DNA of 64,000 bases from NCBI RefSeq assembly GCF_009650605.1, contig NZ_WAJT01000001.1, positions 62,001 to 126,000 of the forward strand, in the 5' to 3' direction. How positions within the stretch are numbered: the stretch's first letter is position 1; each line of letters opens with the position of its first letter. A model generated the notes under the pieces. It made no database searches, was not told where the DNA came from, and saw nothing but the letters and a program-made list of their open reading frames with translations. The stretch comes from Labrenzia sp. CE80 (GTDB lineage Bacteria > Pseudomonadota > Alphaproteobacteria > Rhizobiales > Stappiaceae). Below are positions 25,975 through 34,825 of the stretch, one piece after another. Both the position numbers and the translations under genes were made by a program.

Positions 25975-27222
25975 TCAGTTGCTGTGCAGTGCCCGGAACA
26001 TGTTGCCTTTTTCCGCGATCAGGATGCTTGCAAGAGCGCCAAGCCCATAGATAGCGAAGGCAAAGCCAAGCGGCTGGGTCGTGCCGTTGAAGTACTGACC
26101 CATGATGTAGCCGAGGATCGCACCGCCAAGGGTCGTCACAAATCCGATGACCGATGAAGCCGTTCCCGCGATGTCCCCGAGTGGTTCCATCGCCATGGAG
26201 TTAAAGTTCGCGCCGATAAAGCCGAAACAGGCCATGAGCGTGGCGGACAGGATTGTGAAGATGATCAGGTTCTCAACCCCAGCGCTGGACAGGGCAAACA
26301 GCAAAATGCCGCTTCCCGTGTAGACCAGCGTTGCGGTGTGAGACAGGCGCCGCATGCCGACGGCCTCGACCAGGCGCGAGTTCAGGAAAGAGGCGAGGGA
26401 CATGGCGACGGCGATGCCCGCAAAAACGATCGGGAAATAGACACCAAGCCCATAGATATCGACGAATATCTGCTGCGACATCGTTATGAAAGAGAACAGG
26501 CCACCGAAGACGAAGGTGATGGCGAGCATGTAGCCGAGGCTGACGCGCGTCTTGACCGTCGTAATATAGGCCCTGAGAATCGTCTCAACGTTCAATGGCT
26601 GCCGGTACTCTTTCGGCAAGGTTTCGGGCAGGCGGATCCAGCACCAGATCAGCATGACAATGCCGGCGAAAAGCAGCAGCGAAAAAATCCAGTGCCAGTT
26701 CGACATGAGAAGGACGGCCTGGCCGATTGAGGGGGCGATGATCGGCACGGCCATGAAAATCATCATGACGAGAGACATCACCTTGCCCATCTGACGTCCG
26801 GTGTAGCAGTCGCGCACGACCGACACCGCAATCACGCGGGTCGCGGCGCAGCCAACACCCTGGACGAAGCGGGCAAGAAGCAGTTGGTCGAGAGTGTTCG
26901 ACAGGAGCGAAGCAACGCTTGCGGCCGCATAGAGCGCCAAGCCGCCCAGCAGGATCACACGTCGACCGTAAGAATCTGAAATTGGACCATAAAAGAGCTG
27001 AGCACCCCCAAAGCCGATGAGATAGGCGATGAGCACTTGCTGCCGATCATTCTCATTCTCAATGCCCAAGGCGTTGCCGATGTCGGGCAGGGCGGGCAAC
27101 ATGACATCCATGGCAAGAGCGTTGAGCGCCATGAGAGCTGCGATCATCACCACAAATTCGACGAAGGGCATACCGGGGCTTGCATGAGTACTGCTTGGTG
27201 ACTTTGGCGTATGATCGGGCAT
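25975..27222 (-). CDS. Bcr/CflA-type MFS efflux transporter
   Basis: A 415-residue, 12-helix major facilitator. The N-terminal half shows MLPALPDIGNALG with the following acidic loop, GPISDSYGRRVILLGGLALYAAAS (motif A) and ARFVQGVGCAATRVIAVSVVRDCY (motif C region of the drug-H+ antiporter class with the RD pair). The Bcr/CflA family exports drugs such as bicyclomycin or natural metabolites; substrate unknown. It seems to be alone, convergent with ilvE. Confidence 0.9.
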   Translation of the reverse strand: MPDHTPKSPSSTHASPGMPFVEFVVMIAALMALNALAMDVMLPALPDIGNALGIENENDRQQVLIAYLIGFGGAQLFYGPISDSYGRRVILLGGLALYAAASVASLLSNTLDQLLLARFVQGVGCAATRVIAVSVVRDCYTGRQMGKVMSLVMMIFMAVPIIAPSIGQAVLLMSNWHWIFSLLLFAGIVMLIWCWIRLPETLPKEYRQPLNVETILRAYITTVKTRVSLGYMLAITFVFGGLFSFITMSQQIFVDIYGLGVYFPIVFAGIAVAMSLASFLNSRLVEAVGMRRLSHTATLVYTGSGILLFALSSAGVENLIIFTILSATLMACFGFIGANFNSMAMEPLGDIAGTASSVIGFVTTLGGAILGYIMGQYFNGTTQPLGFAFAIYGLGALASILIAEKGNMFRALHSN

Positions 27223-27397
27223 CAGCCCTCCTTGAAAGCGGAGCTGCCAGCAGTCTGGGTGCAGCAGGACGGGTAGGATATTTTTGCAGTCAGGTTGACC
27301 CGATCTTCCGCAGGGTGGTCAAGTTAAATCTATCTTCCAGCGAGGGTATCTGGAAGATAGTGGCGTTTTTGAGTCTGAGCAACTTGAGGTTTAGTTT

Positions 27398-27871
27398 TTA
27401 CGACCAGCGTTTGGCATCTTCGTCGTCTACAGCCTTTGCCTCGACCCAACCCTGGCTTTCTCCCGAGAGAAGGTGTTCTTTTTTCCAAAAGGGCGCCTGG
27501 GTCTTCAGAAAGTCCATCATAAAGTCGGCGGCTTCGAATGCTGCGCGTCTATGAGAAGATGCAGCCACAACGAGCACGATGTTGTCGCCAGGAGCGATCT
27601 TGCCGAAACGGTGAATGACCGTGAGGCCCGTGAGTGGCCACCTGTTGCAGGCCTGTTCAGCAATCCGTTTTATTTCGGCTTCCGCCATGCCTGGGTAATG
27701 CTCGAGCTCCAGCGCTGAAAGACGTCCTCCCTCATCCCGGCACAGGCCAGTGAAGGTGACGAGCGCGCCGACGTCCTTGCGGCCTTTTGCGAGGAGGTCA
27801 GCCTCATGGGCTGCGTCGAAGTTTTCTGACTGCACGCGTATCGTTGCAATGAGGGGCGCTGGATTCGCCAT
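27398..27871 (-). CDS. moaE: Molybdopterin synthase catalytic subunit
   Basis: A 157-residue MoaE. ALVTFTGLCRDEGG, LELEHYPGMAEAEIKRIAEQA, IHRFGKIAPGDNIVLV and the C-terminal FWKKEHL with the active-site lysines are diagnostic. It inserts two sulfurs carried by MoaD into cyclic pyranopterin to make molybdopterin. It lies 3 bases after moaD. Confidence 0.95.
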   Translation of the reverse strand: MANPAPLIATIRVQSENFDAAHEADLLAKGRKDVGALVTFTGLCRDEGGRLSALELEHYPGMAEAEIKRIAEQACNRWPLTGLTVIHRFGKIAPGDNIVLVVAASSHRRAAFEAADFMMDFLKTQAPFWKKEHLLSGESQGWVEAKAVDDEDAKRWS

Positions 27872-27874
27872 GGG

Positions 27875-28126
27875 TCAGCCGCCTGTCATTGGCGGGAAAA
27901 AGGCAACTTCCTGCGTGGCGCCCAGTTGTTCGTCGTGTTCGACGTGCATTTGATCCAAGGCGACGCGAATGGCGTCTTGCTCTTCAAAAGCCATGGCGTA
28001 GCGCTCGTCGCGGGCTTTCAGGAGCGCAATGAGGTGAGCGACGGTGGTCACGTCTTCGGGCAGGTCGAGCGTCTCCTCGTCGACCCCGACTTTTTCGCGA
28101 ACCCAAGCAAAATAGCGGATCTTCAT
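27875..28126 (-). CDS. moaD: Molybdopterin synthase sulfur carrier subunit
   Basis: An 83-residue ubiquitin-fold protein with the required C-terminal Gly-Gly (FFPPMTGG) that is thiocarboxylated. The N-terminus MKIRYFAWVREKVGVDEETL is typical. The ATG at 28126 with AAGGAG 8 bases away is preferred over a GTG three codons upstream that would sit on the ribosome-binding site. Partner of moaE directly downstream. Confidence 0.94.
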   Translation of the reverse strand: MKIRYFAWVREKVGVDEETLDLPEDVTTVAHLIALLKARDERYAMAFEEQDAIRVALDQMHVEHDEQLGATQEVAFFPPMTGG

Positions 28127-28160
28127 GGAAGCCACTCCTTCAAGAAATGGGTAATCGATC

Positions 28161-28733
28161 TCATTCTTCTATCAGATGACCGATGCCAGCGCGAAAATAA
28201 TCATAGCCGGTGTAAAGCGTCAGCAGCGCGGCAAGCCAAAGGGCGACCAGTCCGGCTAGGACCGTTCCAGGAAGAAGGAGTTCTCCAGCCGGACCCACCA
28301 GAAGCAACGCGATCGCAACCATCTGAACAGTGGTCTTCCACTTTGCCAACTGGGTCACAGGCACGCTGACCTGCAGCTCTGCAAGAAACTCGCGCAGGCC
28401 CGAGACCAGGATTTCGCGGCACAGGATGATGAGTGCAGCAATAAGTGACCATTCGCCGATGGTTCCCACATAGACCAGGACCATGAGCGAAACGGAGACA
28501 AGAAGCTTGTCGGCAATTGGATCCAGCATGCGGCCAAGCGCGGACTGCTGCTGCCAGGCGCGCGCGAGATAACCGTCGAAGAAGTCAGTGATCGCGGCGA
28601 TGATAAAGATGCCAAGTGCAATCCAGCGCGGAGTGTTGCCTTCGAAGTAGAAGCAGGCAGCCACGGCGGGAACTGCCGCGATACGTCCATAAGTCAGGAT
28701 GTTGGGCAGGCTGAGGGCGACATTGCGTTTCAT
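28161..28733 (-). CDS. pgsA: CDP-diacylglycerol--glycerol-3-phosphate 3-phosphatidyltransferase
   Basis: A 190-residue membrane enzyme with the CDP-alcohol phosphatidyltransferase motif visible as DFFDGYLARAWQQQSALGRMLDPIADKLL (DGxxAR...G...D...D). It commits CDP-diacylglycerol to phosphatidylglycerol and cardiolipin. LPNILTYGRIAAVP starts the family homology; the ATG at 28733 is chosen accordingly. The pgsA-moaD-moaE order is common in alphaproteobacteria and usually follows uvrC, which here lies 6 kb away. Confidence 0.95.
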   Translation of the reverse strand: MKRNVALSLPNILTYGRIAAVPAVAACFYFEGNTPRWIALGIFIIAAITDFFDGYLARAWQQQSALGRMLDPIADKLLVSVSLMVLVYVGTIGEWSLIAALIILCREILVSGLREFLAELQVSVPVTQLAKWKTTVQMVAIALLLVGPAGELLLPGTVLAGLVALWLAALLTLYTGYDYFRAGIGHLIEE

Positions 28734-28850
28734 GGGGCTTTCAAGCTCTGCGGCATCAGGGCAACTTTGAGCGGACACAAGCATGGCGTTGTTGGGGTGT
28801 CAACGTGACTATAAGCCGGGTTATAGGATGGTGTCTTTCTCGGCAGCAGC

Positions 28851-29141
28851 CTAGTCGAACAGGGCAGGGCCTTGCTGATCGATCAGAAGCTTTGCCTTGC
28901 GTATTGTATGCTCTGCAGCTTCGTCAGATGTCGGCATGGTGTCCGCACGTACAAAGACATGGACCTTGCGTTCGCCGTCGATGTCTTTTTCGATCTGACC
29001 GGCGACCTGCCACTGGCCACCGGACGGCCGCGGTTCAGCAATGATTTCGAAGCCGTCGTACAGGACAGGAGGCAGGGCCTTCGTCTTGGGTTCCGATGCG
29101 GACGAGGAGCCGAACAGGCCCTTGATAACTTTGCCGAACAT
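28851..29141 (-). CDS. HlyU-family protein
   Basis: A 96-residue protein of the HlyU family: FGKVIKGLFG at the start, then LYDGFEIIAEPRPSGGQWQVAG and KVHVFVRADTMPTSDEAAEHTI. In Vibrio, HlyU activates haemolysin genes, but these short alphaproteobacterial proteins have no proven role and contain no visible helix-turn-helix. Single gene, 90 bases after the TPR-sulfotransferase start region on the same strand's downstream side. Confidence 0.85.
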   Translation of the reverse strand: MFGKVIKGLFGSSSASEPKTKALPPVLYDGFEIIAEPRPSGGQWQVAGQIEKDIDGERKVHVFVRADTMPTSDEAAEHTIRKAKLLIDQQGPALFD

Positions 29142-29230
29142 GTTGATATCCCTTAGCAGCGACCAGCGCGATCCGTCTGTCTTAGGGTTTATCGCGTCAG
29201 GGTCCCTATCTTCAAGCCGCAGCAGTAGGG

Positions 29231-30907
29231 TTAGACTGTTTTTTCGCTTTGCAGAGCTTCGCCAAGATGACGATCGTTGTCGGGCTGGCCCATAGAAACG
29301 CTCTCAACCGGTTCCAGCAGCTTGGGCTGCTTGCGCACTTCTTCCGGGGCGAGCGGACCGAGTGCTTCAAAGAGATCTGGCAATAGATCCTTGTGCCGTT
29401 TCCAGCGCCCGATGGACGAGCGGAAAATCGGGCGTCGGACCTGTAGGTCCGAAAAGGTCGTGACCGGACTGTCGCCGTTGTAGAATTCCATACAGACTGC
29501 CTGCCAATCGAGGCCAGAGGCTTCGACCAGGGCTTTGCTCTGTCCCTCTTGATCATAGACCAGGTCTTCATAGCTGAGCGTATGAATATCGACGGGAAGA
29601 ACCTTTTTCCAATGATCCATCAGGCTTGCATAGGACTGGAAATAGGTGCCGACACTCTCCTGGGTTCGGCAATAGTTGTGCGCTGGGGAAAGTGCATGCG
29701 ACAGGAGTGAGACGCAGGTGTCGGCGGGCGAGCGAACGCAATGAACAAACGTTGCTTTCGGGTAGAGGAGCGACATCAACCACAGCATTTCGAAATTGTG
29801 GGGCATCTTGTCTGTCACCCGCAACGCCCGCTTGTCGACGGTGTCAAGCTCCTTCAGGTATGCACGTGCGATGCGTGTATATTCCGAGGGGCCGAGTGAC
29901 CTGATGCGGTTTTCTAGAGCGGGGCTGGGCGGGCCCATCAGGCCAAGTTCCTGCTGCGTTTGACGGAAAAAACCCAATTCACCGCCGCTGGAAATGGCTG
30001 AATGACGTGCAACGATCTGTTCGACGAGGGTTGTTCCGGAACGCGGCATACCGAAGATGAACAGGGGCTTTTCAGACTTGCTTGCGGCTTCGCTTCTCTC
30101 GGCAAAGAAATCTTCGTTGAAGAGTTCCTTCATAAACGCCAGACGCTCATCATAGGCTTTTTGATCGAAAGGGTCATATCGGATGCGCCGAGCTGTTCGA
30201 TAGTGTTCCGCTGCATGCGGCGTGTCGCCGAGATCGAAATAGACTTTGCCGGCCGCCCAGTGCAGTTCGGATTTTTCCGGTTTGGCGAGAGGTGGGTCGC
30301 CGGAAACAAGTTGTTCGATTTTGTCCAGAAAATCCGGGCGTTCCGTGTGAGTGCGCGTAGACGCAAGGCGATGCAGTGCTGTGGGTAGCTCTTTGCCCAG
30401 GGCTATGGCTTTTTCAAACCAGCTTTCTGCTTCTTCGACGTTGCCAAGCGAAACTTCCAATTGACCCAGACCTACCAGCGCGTAGCCGTTTTCAGGATCC
30501 AGTTTCAGTGCACGCTCGAGGCTTTGGCGCGCGAGCACCGGTTTCCGCTGCAGGCGATAAAGGTCTCCCAGCTGGGCGTGAAGGTCTGCATTTTTTGAGG
30601 CAAGTGACACTGCTTTTTGCAGAGAATTGCGTGCAGCGGTCAGGTCTCCAGAATTCATGAGCGCCAAGCCCAGCAGCTGATGCACCTGCGGGTGCTTGCG
30701 GACCTTGCTTGCAGCCGCCTGCAAGTGGACAATAGCGGCGTCGATGTTGCCAGCCTGATAGGCTCCAATTCCGAGCGAGAAATGGGCCTGAGGATTGCGC
30801 GGATCGTGACGCAGAACCTCTGAAAACATCGCCAATGCCGTCTCAATGCGGCCAGCGTGCTGATGCGCAAGTGCATCCTGCGCGAGGCGGGTCACGTTCG
30901 GTGTCAT
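29231..30907 (-). CDS. TPR-sulfotransferase fusion protein (copy 1)
   Basis: A 558-residue protein. Residues 1-190 hold about five tetratricopeptide repeats (for example HFSLGIGAYQAGNIDAAIVH, ALVGLGQLEVSLGNVEEA). Around residue 285 begins a sulfotransferase domain with the PAPS 5'-phosphosulfate loop FGMPRSGTTLVEQ; FVHCVRSPADTCVSLL is the 3'-phosphate-binding region. The family sulfates proteins or polysaccharides using PAPS. A second copy lies at 33-34.7 kb, separated by tdk and an EEP gene. No signal sequence is seen, so it acts in the cytoplasm or at the membrane face. Confidence 0.9.
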   Translation of the reverse strand: MTPNVTRLAQDALAHQHAGRIETALAMFSEVLRHDPRNPQAHFSLGIGAYQAGNIDAAIVHLQAAASKVRKHPQVHQLLGLALMNSGDLTAARNSLQKAVSLASKNADLHAQLGDLYRLQRKPVLARQSLERALKLDPENGYALVGLGQLEVSLGNVEEAESWFEKAIALGKELPTALHRLASTRTHTERPDFLDKIEQLVSGDPPLAKPEKSELHWAAGKVYFDLGDTPHAAEHYRTARRIRYDPFDQKAYDERLAFMKELFNEDFFAERSEAASKSEKPLFIFGMPRSGTTLVEQIVARHSAISSGGELGFFRQTQQELGLMGPPSPALENRIRSLGPSEYTRIARAYLKELDTVDKRALRVTDKMPHNFEMLWLMSLLYPKATFVHCVRSPADTCVSLLSHALSPAHNYCRTQESVGTYFQSYASLMDHWKKVLPVDIHTLSYEDLVYDQEGQSKALVEASGLDWQAVCMEFYNGDSPVTTFSDLQVRRPIFRSSIGRWKRHKDLLPDLFEALGPLAPEEVRKQPKLLEPVESVSMGQPDNDRHLGEALQSEKTV

Positions 30908-31192
30908 CTTATAGCCATTTAACGATGGGCGCCGAAGGAGAATGTAGCCGCCCGGAAGGATAACAGGTAAACTATGTAGTTTTTAATGTGTCTGAAATTC
31001 GCCAAGAATAAGTCAAAAATGTGTCAAGTTGTAACCGGCTCGCGCACATCGGCGTTATTTGCTGGCTAAGATCTTGTTTTTTCGAAATTAATTCAGTTTG
31101 TTTAGCCGGGGCTCTGTGACAATTTTGGGTGGTGCACAATATTGTGATCTATCACGGCGAAACCGCGACGTCAGTTTGCTCCAACCACGACG

Positions 31193-31777
31193 TCAGTCGG
31201 CCTTTAATCGCCGGTTGGACCAGTGTTTCCGGCAAAGGGAGACATAGGTTTCATCGCCGCCGATCACCACTTGGTCGCCCTCTTCCACTACCTGGCCGGA
31301 GGCATCCATGCGGGCCACCATGGTCGCCTTGCGACCACACCAGCAGATGGTCTTGATCTCTTTGAGATTGTCTGCAAGCGCGAGCAAAGCGGCCGAACCT
31401 GGAAAGAGCTTGCCCTGAAAGTCCGTGCGCAGTCCAAAGCACATGACAGGGATACGCATGGTGTCGGCCACGCGGGCCAGCTGCCAAACCTGTTTTTCGC
31501 TTAGAAACTGTGCCTCGTCGACGAAAACGGCGTGAATGTCACGCTCGGATCCTGCTTGCTCGACATGGGCAAACAGATTGTCGTTGTTGGAAAAGATATC
31601 CGCGTCAGCGCCAAGTCCGATGCGCGAGGCGATTCTGCCCTTGCCTGCGCGGTCATCGAGTGCTGCAATCAGCAGCAGGGTGTTCATACCCCGTTCTTCG
31701 TAGTTGTAAGAGGCTTGAAGCAGCACGGTCGACTTGCCGGCGTTCATCGAGGAATAGTTGAAATAGAGCTTTGCCAT
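31193..31777 (-). CDS. tdk: Thymidine kinase (type II)
   Basis: A 194-residue kinase. The P-loop YSSMNAGKSTVLLQ, the DExQF box (VFVDEAQFL) and the lasso/zinc site with ICWCGRKATM and SLCRKHW are intact. It phosphorylates thymidine for salvage. Type II tdk is patchily distributed in alphaproteobacteria. The ATG at 31777 is chosen over an upstream extension because the family starts with MAKLYF. It stands between two TPR-sulfotransferases and next to an EEP gene. Confidence 0.94.
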   Translation of the reverse strand: MAKLYFNYSSMNAGKSTVLLQASYNYEERGMNTLLLIAALDDRAGKGRIASRIGLGADADIFSNNDNLFAHVEQAGSERDIHAVFVDEAQFLSEKQVWQLARVADTMRIPVMCFGLRTDFQGKLFPGSAALLALADNLKEIKTICWCGRKATMVARMDASGQVVEEGDQVVIGGDETYVSLCRKHWSNRRLKAD

Positions 31778-31799
31778 CGTCTTCTTTTTGCCAATCGGG

Positions 31800-31824
31800 A
31801 ATCGCCGCAAGCGTTGCGGCGATT
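31800..31824. terminator. Perfect hairpin between EEP gene and tdk
   Basis: Eleven-base arms AATCGCCGCAA/TTGCGGCGATT with a 3-base loop. Lies after the EEP stop and before tdk; no T-run on the minus strand, so it may only attenuate. Confidence 0.5.
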
Positions 31825-31875
31825 GTTCATGGCGGAAAGGACCGGCTCAATCGATAATCGGCACTTATGCAGGGG

Positions 31876-33024
31876 TTAATCAGCGTTGGTTTGTTTCTGA
31901 AACGCAATGTCCACGATCAGCGGAAGGTGATCGGATCCTATGTCCGGCCCTAGTCTCACTTTCTGGATGTCAATATCTGGCGTGACCGCAAAATGGTCGA
32001 CGACAGCCCCAAGCAACCAGTGGAGGCGGTAGTCGAAGAAAAAGCGGGTGGTCTGCGGAATGCCGCTAGGGAACGCGGTTCTCAGGTTGTTATCGGTCAG
32101 CGTCTTGAGGAAATGACTTGACCAGGGAGACAGGTTCCAGTCTCCGATCACAAGCGTTGGTTCTGCCCTGTCTGCAGTGCTGTTGCTGTTCTGGATCTGA
32201 CTGTTCAACGTTGCCAAGTACGCTTGGCGATCCAGCCACCTGGTCTTTGTTCTCGGGCTCGCAGGATGGAGCGCCAGCAGTTTGAGAGCTGTGCCATCCA
32301 CGTCGAGCGTTAGAGAGAGAATCTCTCGATCAGCTTCATCGTGTGTTTCAGCGTTGCCAATGACATCGATTGTCTCATGAGCAGTGATCGGAAAGCGGGA
32401 AAAGACCACAAGGTCTCCAAGGCGTCCAGTAAAGAGGTGTTCCGGCAGCGCGCCATGGCCGGCAATCGGCGTCGCACCGATGCGTCTTTGCCATCGGTGG
32501 CGCTGCCACCCCCAGGCGGTTTCCTCCAGGACAAGAACATCCGGTTTGGTCTGCTGCAAGAATGCCGAGAGGGTTTCGTCGGCGAGAAACAACCTCTCGA
32601 GATTGATTGAGACCACGCGTATGGATGAAGACGTCGTCGTCGGTGGCTTGATCGTTGAGGAGGTAACGGCATCGACCCTGGCTGCCATCAGGCTGAACAC
32701 AGTGATCAACAGCACGGCAAGCACGAGAACAGCCTTGCCGTAAAGGCGTGGCTGACGGTGGGCGACCGTGAGGCCGCATGCGCCAGCCAGAAAACCGCAA
32801 AGTCCAGCGCCAAAAAATTGGCGCAGGAAAAAGCTCATGTTGTCGGTAAACCAGTATCCCGGCGCTATGAAGGCTGAAATTGACAGCAGGCACACCGTAA
32901 TACCACCTGCAATGCCCATCCAGCCAACCAGAGACGTCCAACGGGACAAAAAACTGCGCCCAACGGCCCCTGAGGGCGGAGGCAGGTCTTTGTTGCCCTG
33001 CTGTTTGTCTGCGTCGGTTAGCAT
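31876..33024 (-). CDS. Endonuclease/exonuclease/phosphatase (EEP) superfamily protein, membrane-anchored
   Basis: A 382-residue protein. Three hydrophobic segments in the first 120 residues anchor it in the membrane. The EEP domain follows, with VVSINLE, VLEETAWGW, LALHPASPRTKT, the metal-site VIGDWNLSPWS and the terminal GSDHLPLIVDI. The superfamily hydrolyses phosphodiester or phosphomonoester bonds in nucleic acids, lipids or inositol phosphates; the substrate cannot be assigned. The membrane anchor suggests a periplasmic catalytic domain. Confidence 0.88.
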   Translation of the reverse strand: MLTDADKQQGNKDLPPPSGAVGRSFLSRWTSLVGWMGIAGGITVCLLSISAFIAPGYWFTDNMSFFLRQFFGAGLCGFLAGACGLTVAHRQPRLYGKAVLVLAVLLITVFSLMAARVDAVTSSTIKPPTTTSSSIRVVSINLERLFLADETLSAFLQQTKPDVLVLEETAWGWQRHRWQRRIGATPIAGHGALPEHLFTGRLGDLVVFSRFPITAHETIDVIGNAETHDEADREILSLTLDVDGTALKLLALHPASPRTKTRWLDRQAYLATLNSQIQNSNSTADRAEPTLVIGDWNLSPWSSHFLKTLTDNNLRTAFPSGIPQTTRFFFDYRLHWLLGAVVDHFAVTPDIDIQKVRLGPDIGSDHLPLIVDIAFQKQTNAD

Positions 33025-33143
33025 GAATGAACGGGTCCGTCAGGTTCGGCCTTCCGAGTGTTTGGTTCCACCGAAGGCGTGATAGGTTTTGGTCGTCTTG
33101 CGCTCAGCAAAGCTGTTTCGGATTTCGTCTGAGCGCCGTCTGG

Positions 33144-34703
33144 TCAGCTGGGAGCATATGGTCCAAGGGCTTTCAGCAGCGGCTGGATCTCTGTCTCATA
33201 TTTCTGCCACCGGTTGACCGAGCTTCGGAAAATCTTTTGCCGAGCCTGTTCTTTGCTGAAGGTGAAGATCTGTTGATCGCCAAGATGATGTTCGAGGCAC
33301 GCGGCGTCCCATGCCAGACCACAGTGCTCGACAATTGCGTGACATTCGTCGGGAAAATCATTGACCATTGCTTCGTAGGACTGGTGCCGGATCGAAATCG
33401 GCAGCACCTCCTGCCAGTGATCCATCAACTCGCGATACATGCAATAGTATTGCCCAAGCGTTTCCTGATCGATGTTGTAGCTATGAAATGAGTCGAGCGG
33501 CGTCGTGTATATCGAGCTGCAGGTGTCCGCTGGGGAGCGCTCCAGGTGAATGAATGCTGCCTTGGGAAATAGGATCGACAGAAGCCATAGGCGCTCAAAA
33601 TTATGCGGCATCTTGTCGACAGTACGCTTGGCTTTTTTATCGAATTTCTGAATTTCGGTAATGTATTTCTGGCCAATCTTCTGAAATTCACGCTTTCCCA
33701 AGCCGCCAACTCTTTCGAAGAGTCCGGGCGAAATTCCTTGGCCCTGCGATAGGCTGAAGATCGCATTTGCCATGAAGTTCACTTCTCCGGCGCCTGAGGC
33801 CGAAGGGTGTCTGGCAATCAATTGTTCGACCAGCGTTGTTCCGGATCTGGGCATTCCGAAGACAAAGATCGGTTGCTCACTCGACAACGCATAATCCTGG
33901 CGCTGTTCGAAAAAGTCTCGGGTAAAGAAGGATTTCAGGGCGTTCACTTGCAAACGCCGCTTTTGCAAATTGAATGATTGGTAGAGACCTGATCGATCTT
34001 TACCGAAGTAATGAAATGCTCTGGAAATATCCCCGTCGGCTTCGAGAGTTTTGCCCGCAGCGAAGCAGAGCTTGGAACGTAGATTCTGAGAAACTGTGGA
34101 CTGCGGATCCTCGACGATTTTCGTGATGTCGTCCAAGACCCTCGGGTTCAGAGATGAACCGGTATTTGCAATGGCAAGAAGTACATTGGGGTCATTGGGC
34201 TCAATTTTCTGTGCTGCTGCCAGATGCTTCTCATAGGCATCCTTGTCGCCAAGGGTGGTTTCCAATTCAAAAAGCGAAAGATGTGGATGTGGAGACTCTG
34301 GATTGGCGGTAATCGCGTTTTGGAATGATTGCCGTGCCATCACAGGGCGCCGCAAATCAGCGTAGACTTCTCCAAGCACCCGATGATTGAACTCCGCTTT
34401 GGAGTCCAATGAGACCGCCTTCCTAGCATGCGGAAGTGCTTCTTCATTCCGCCCCTGAACGTTTAGGACATGGGCCAAGGTGGAAAAGACGATTGCTTGT
34501 TTTTTAGCAACTTTTGCTGCCGCCTGGAGGTGTGTCTCTGCGCGGTTGTGATCATTTTGCGTGATGTAGACAGACGCGAGTGTGAAATGCGCGCGTGCGT
34601 TTTGAGGATCGACCGAAATGGCGTCCAACAGGAGATGCTCGGCCTCCGCCAGTTTTTGTGCCTCTATAAGGCTGATGGCAGTGTTCAGCATGTTCTGTGA
34701 CAT
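33144..34703 (-). CDS. TPR-sulfotransferase fusion protein (copy 2)
   Basis: A 519-residue protein with the same architecture as the gene at 29.2 kb: N-terminal tetratricopeptide repeats (AHFTLASVYITQNDHNRAE, AHVLNVQGRNEEALPHAR) and a C-terminal sulfotransferase domain (FGMPRSGTTLVEQLIARHPSASG; FIHLERSPADTCSS). The copies share motif order but are well diverged. The ATG at 34703 is preferred to the in-frame TTG at 34718. It may modify a cell-surface sugar or protein, but nothing nearby identifies the acceptor. Confidence 0.9.
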   Translation of the reverse strand: MSQNMLNTAISLIEAQKLAEAEHLLLDAISVDPQNARAHFTLASVYITQNDHNRAETHLQAAAKVAKKQAIVFSTLAHVLNVQGRNEEALPHARKAVSLDSKAEFNHRVLGEVYADLRRPVMARQSFQNAITANPESPHPHLSLFELETTLGDKDAYEKHLAAAQKIEPNDPNVLLAIANTGSSLNPRVLDDITKIVEDPQSTVSQNLRSKLCFAAGKTLEADGDISRAFHYFGKDRSGLYQSFNLQKRRLQVNALKSFFTRDFFEQRQDYALSSEQPIFVFGMPRSGTTLVEQLIARHPSASGAGEVNFMANAIFSLSQGQGISPGLFERVGGLGKREFQKIGQKYITEIQKFDKKAKRTVDKMPHNFERLWLLSILFPKAAFIHLERSPADTCSSIYTTPLDSFHSYNIDQETLGQYYCMYRELMDHWQEVLPISIRHQSYEAMVNDFPDECHAIVEHCGLAWDAACLEHHLGDQQIFTFSKEQARQKIFRSSVNRWQKYETEIQPLLKALGPYAPS

Positions 34704-34825
34704 TTTTGGCTCGCTCAAACCCTCTTTTAGTTCCGTCAGGCTTCGAAGGTTGGTTCCTTGCCGGACAAAAGTGGCGCTGTTGTGCTCTGCAGCATTGACT
34801 AGCAGTTCATGGCTGGACTGTCTGC

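Noticed and set aside
31143..31156. GTGAT-CT-ATCAC palindrome resembling a Crp/Fnr site
   Set aside because: The spacing does not fit Crp or Fnr and both flanking genes end here, so there is no promoter to control.
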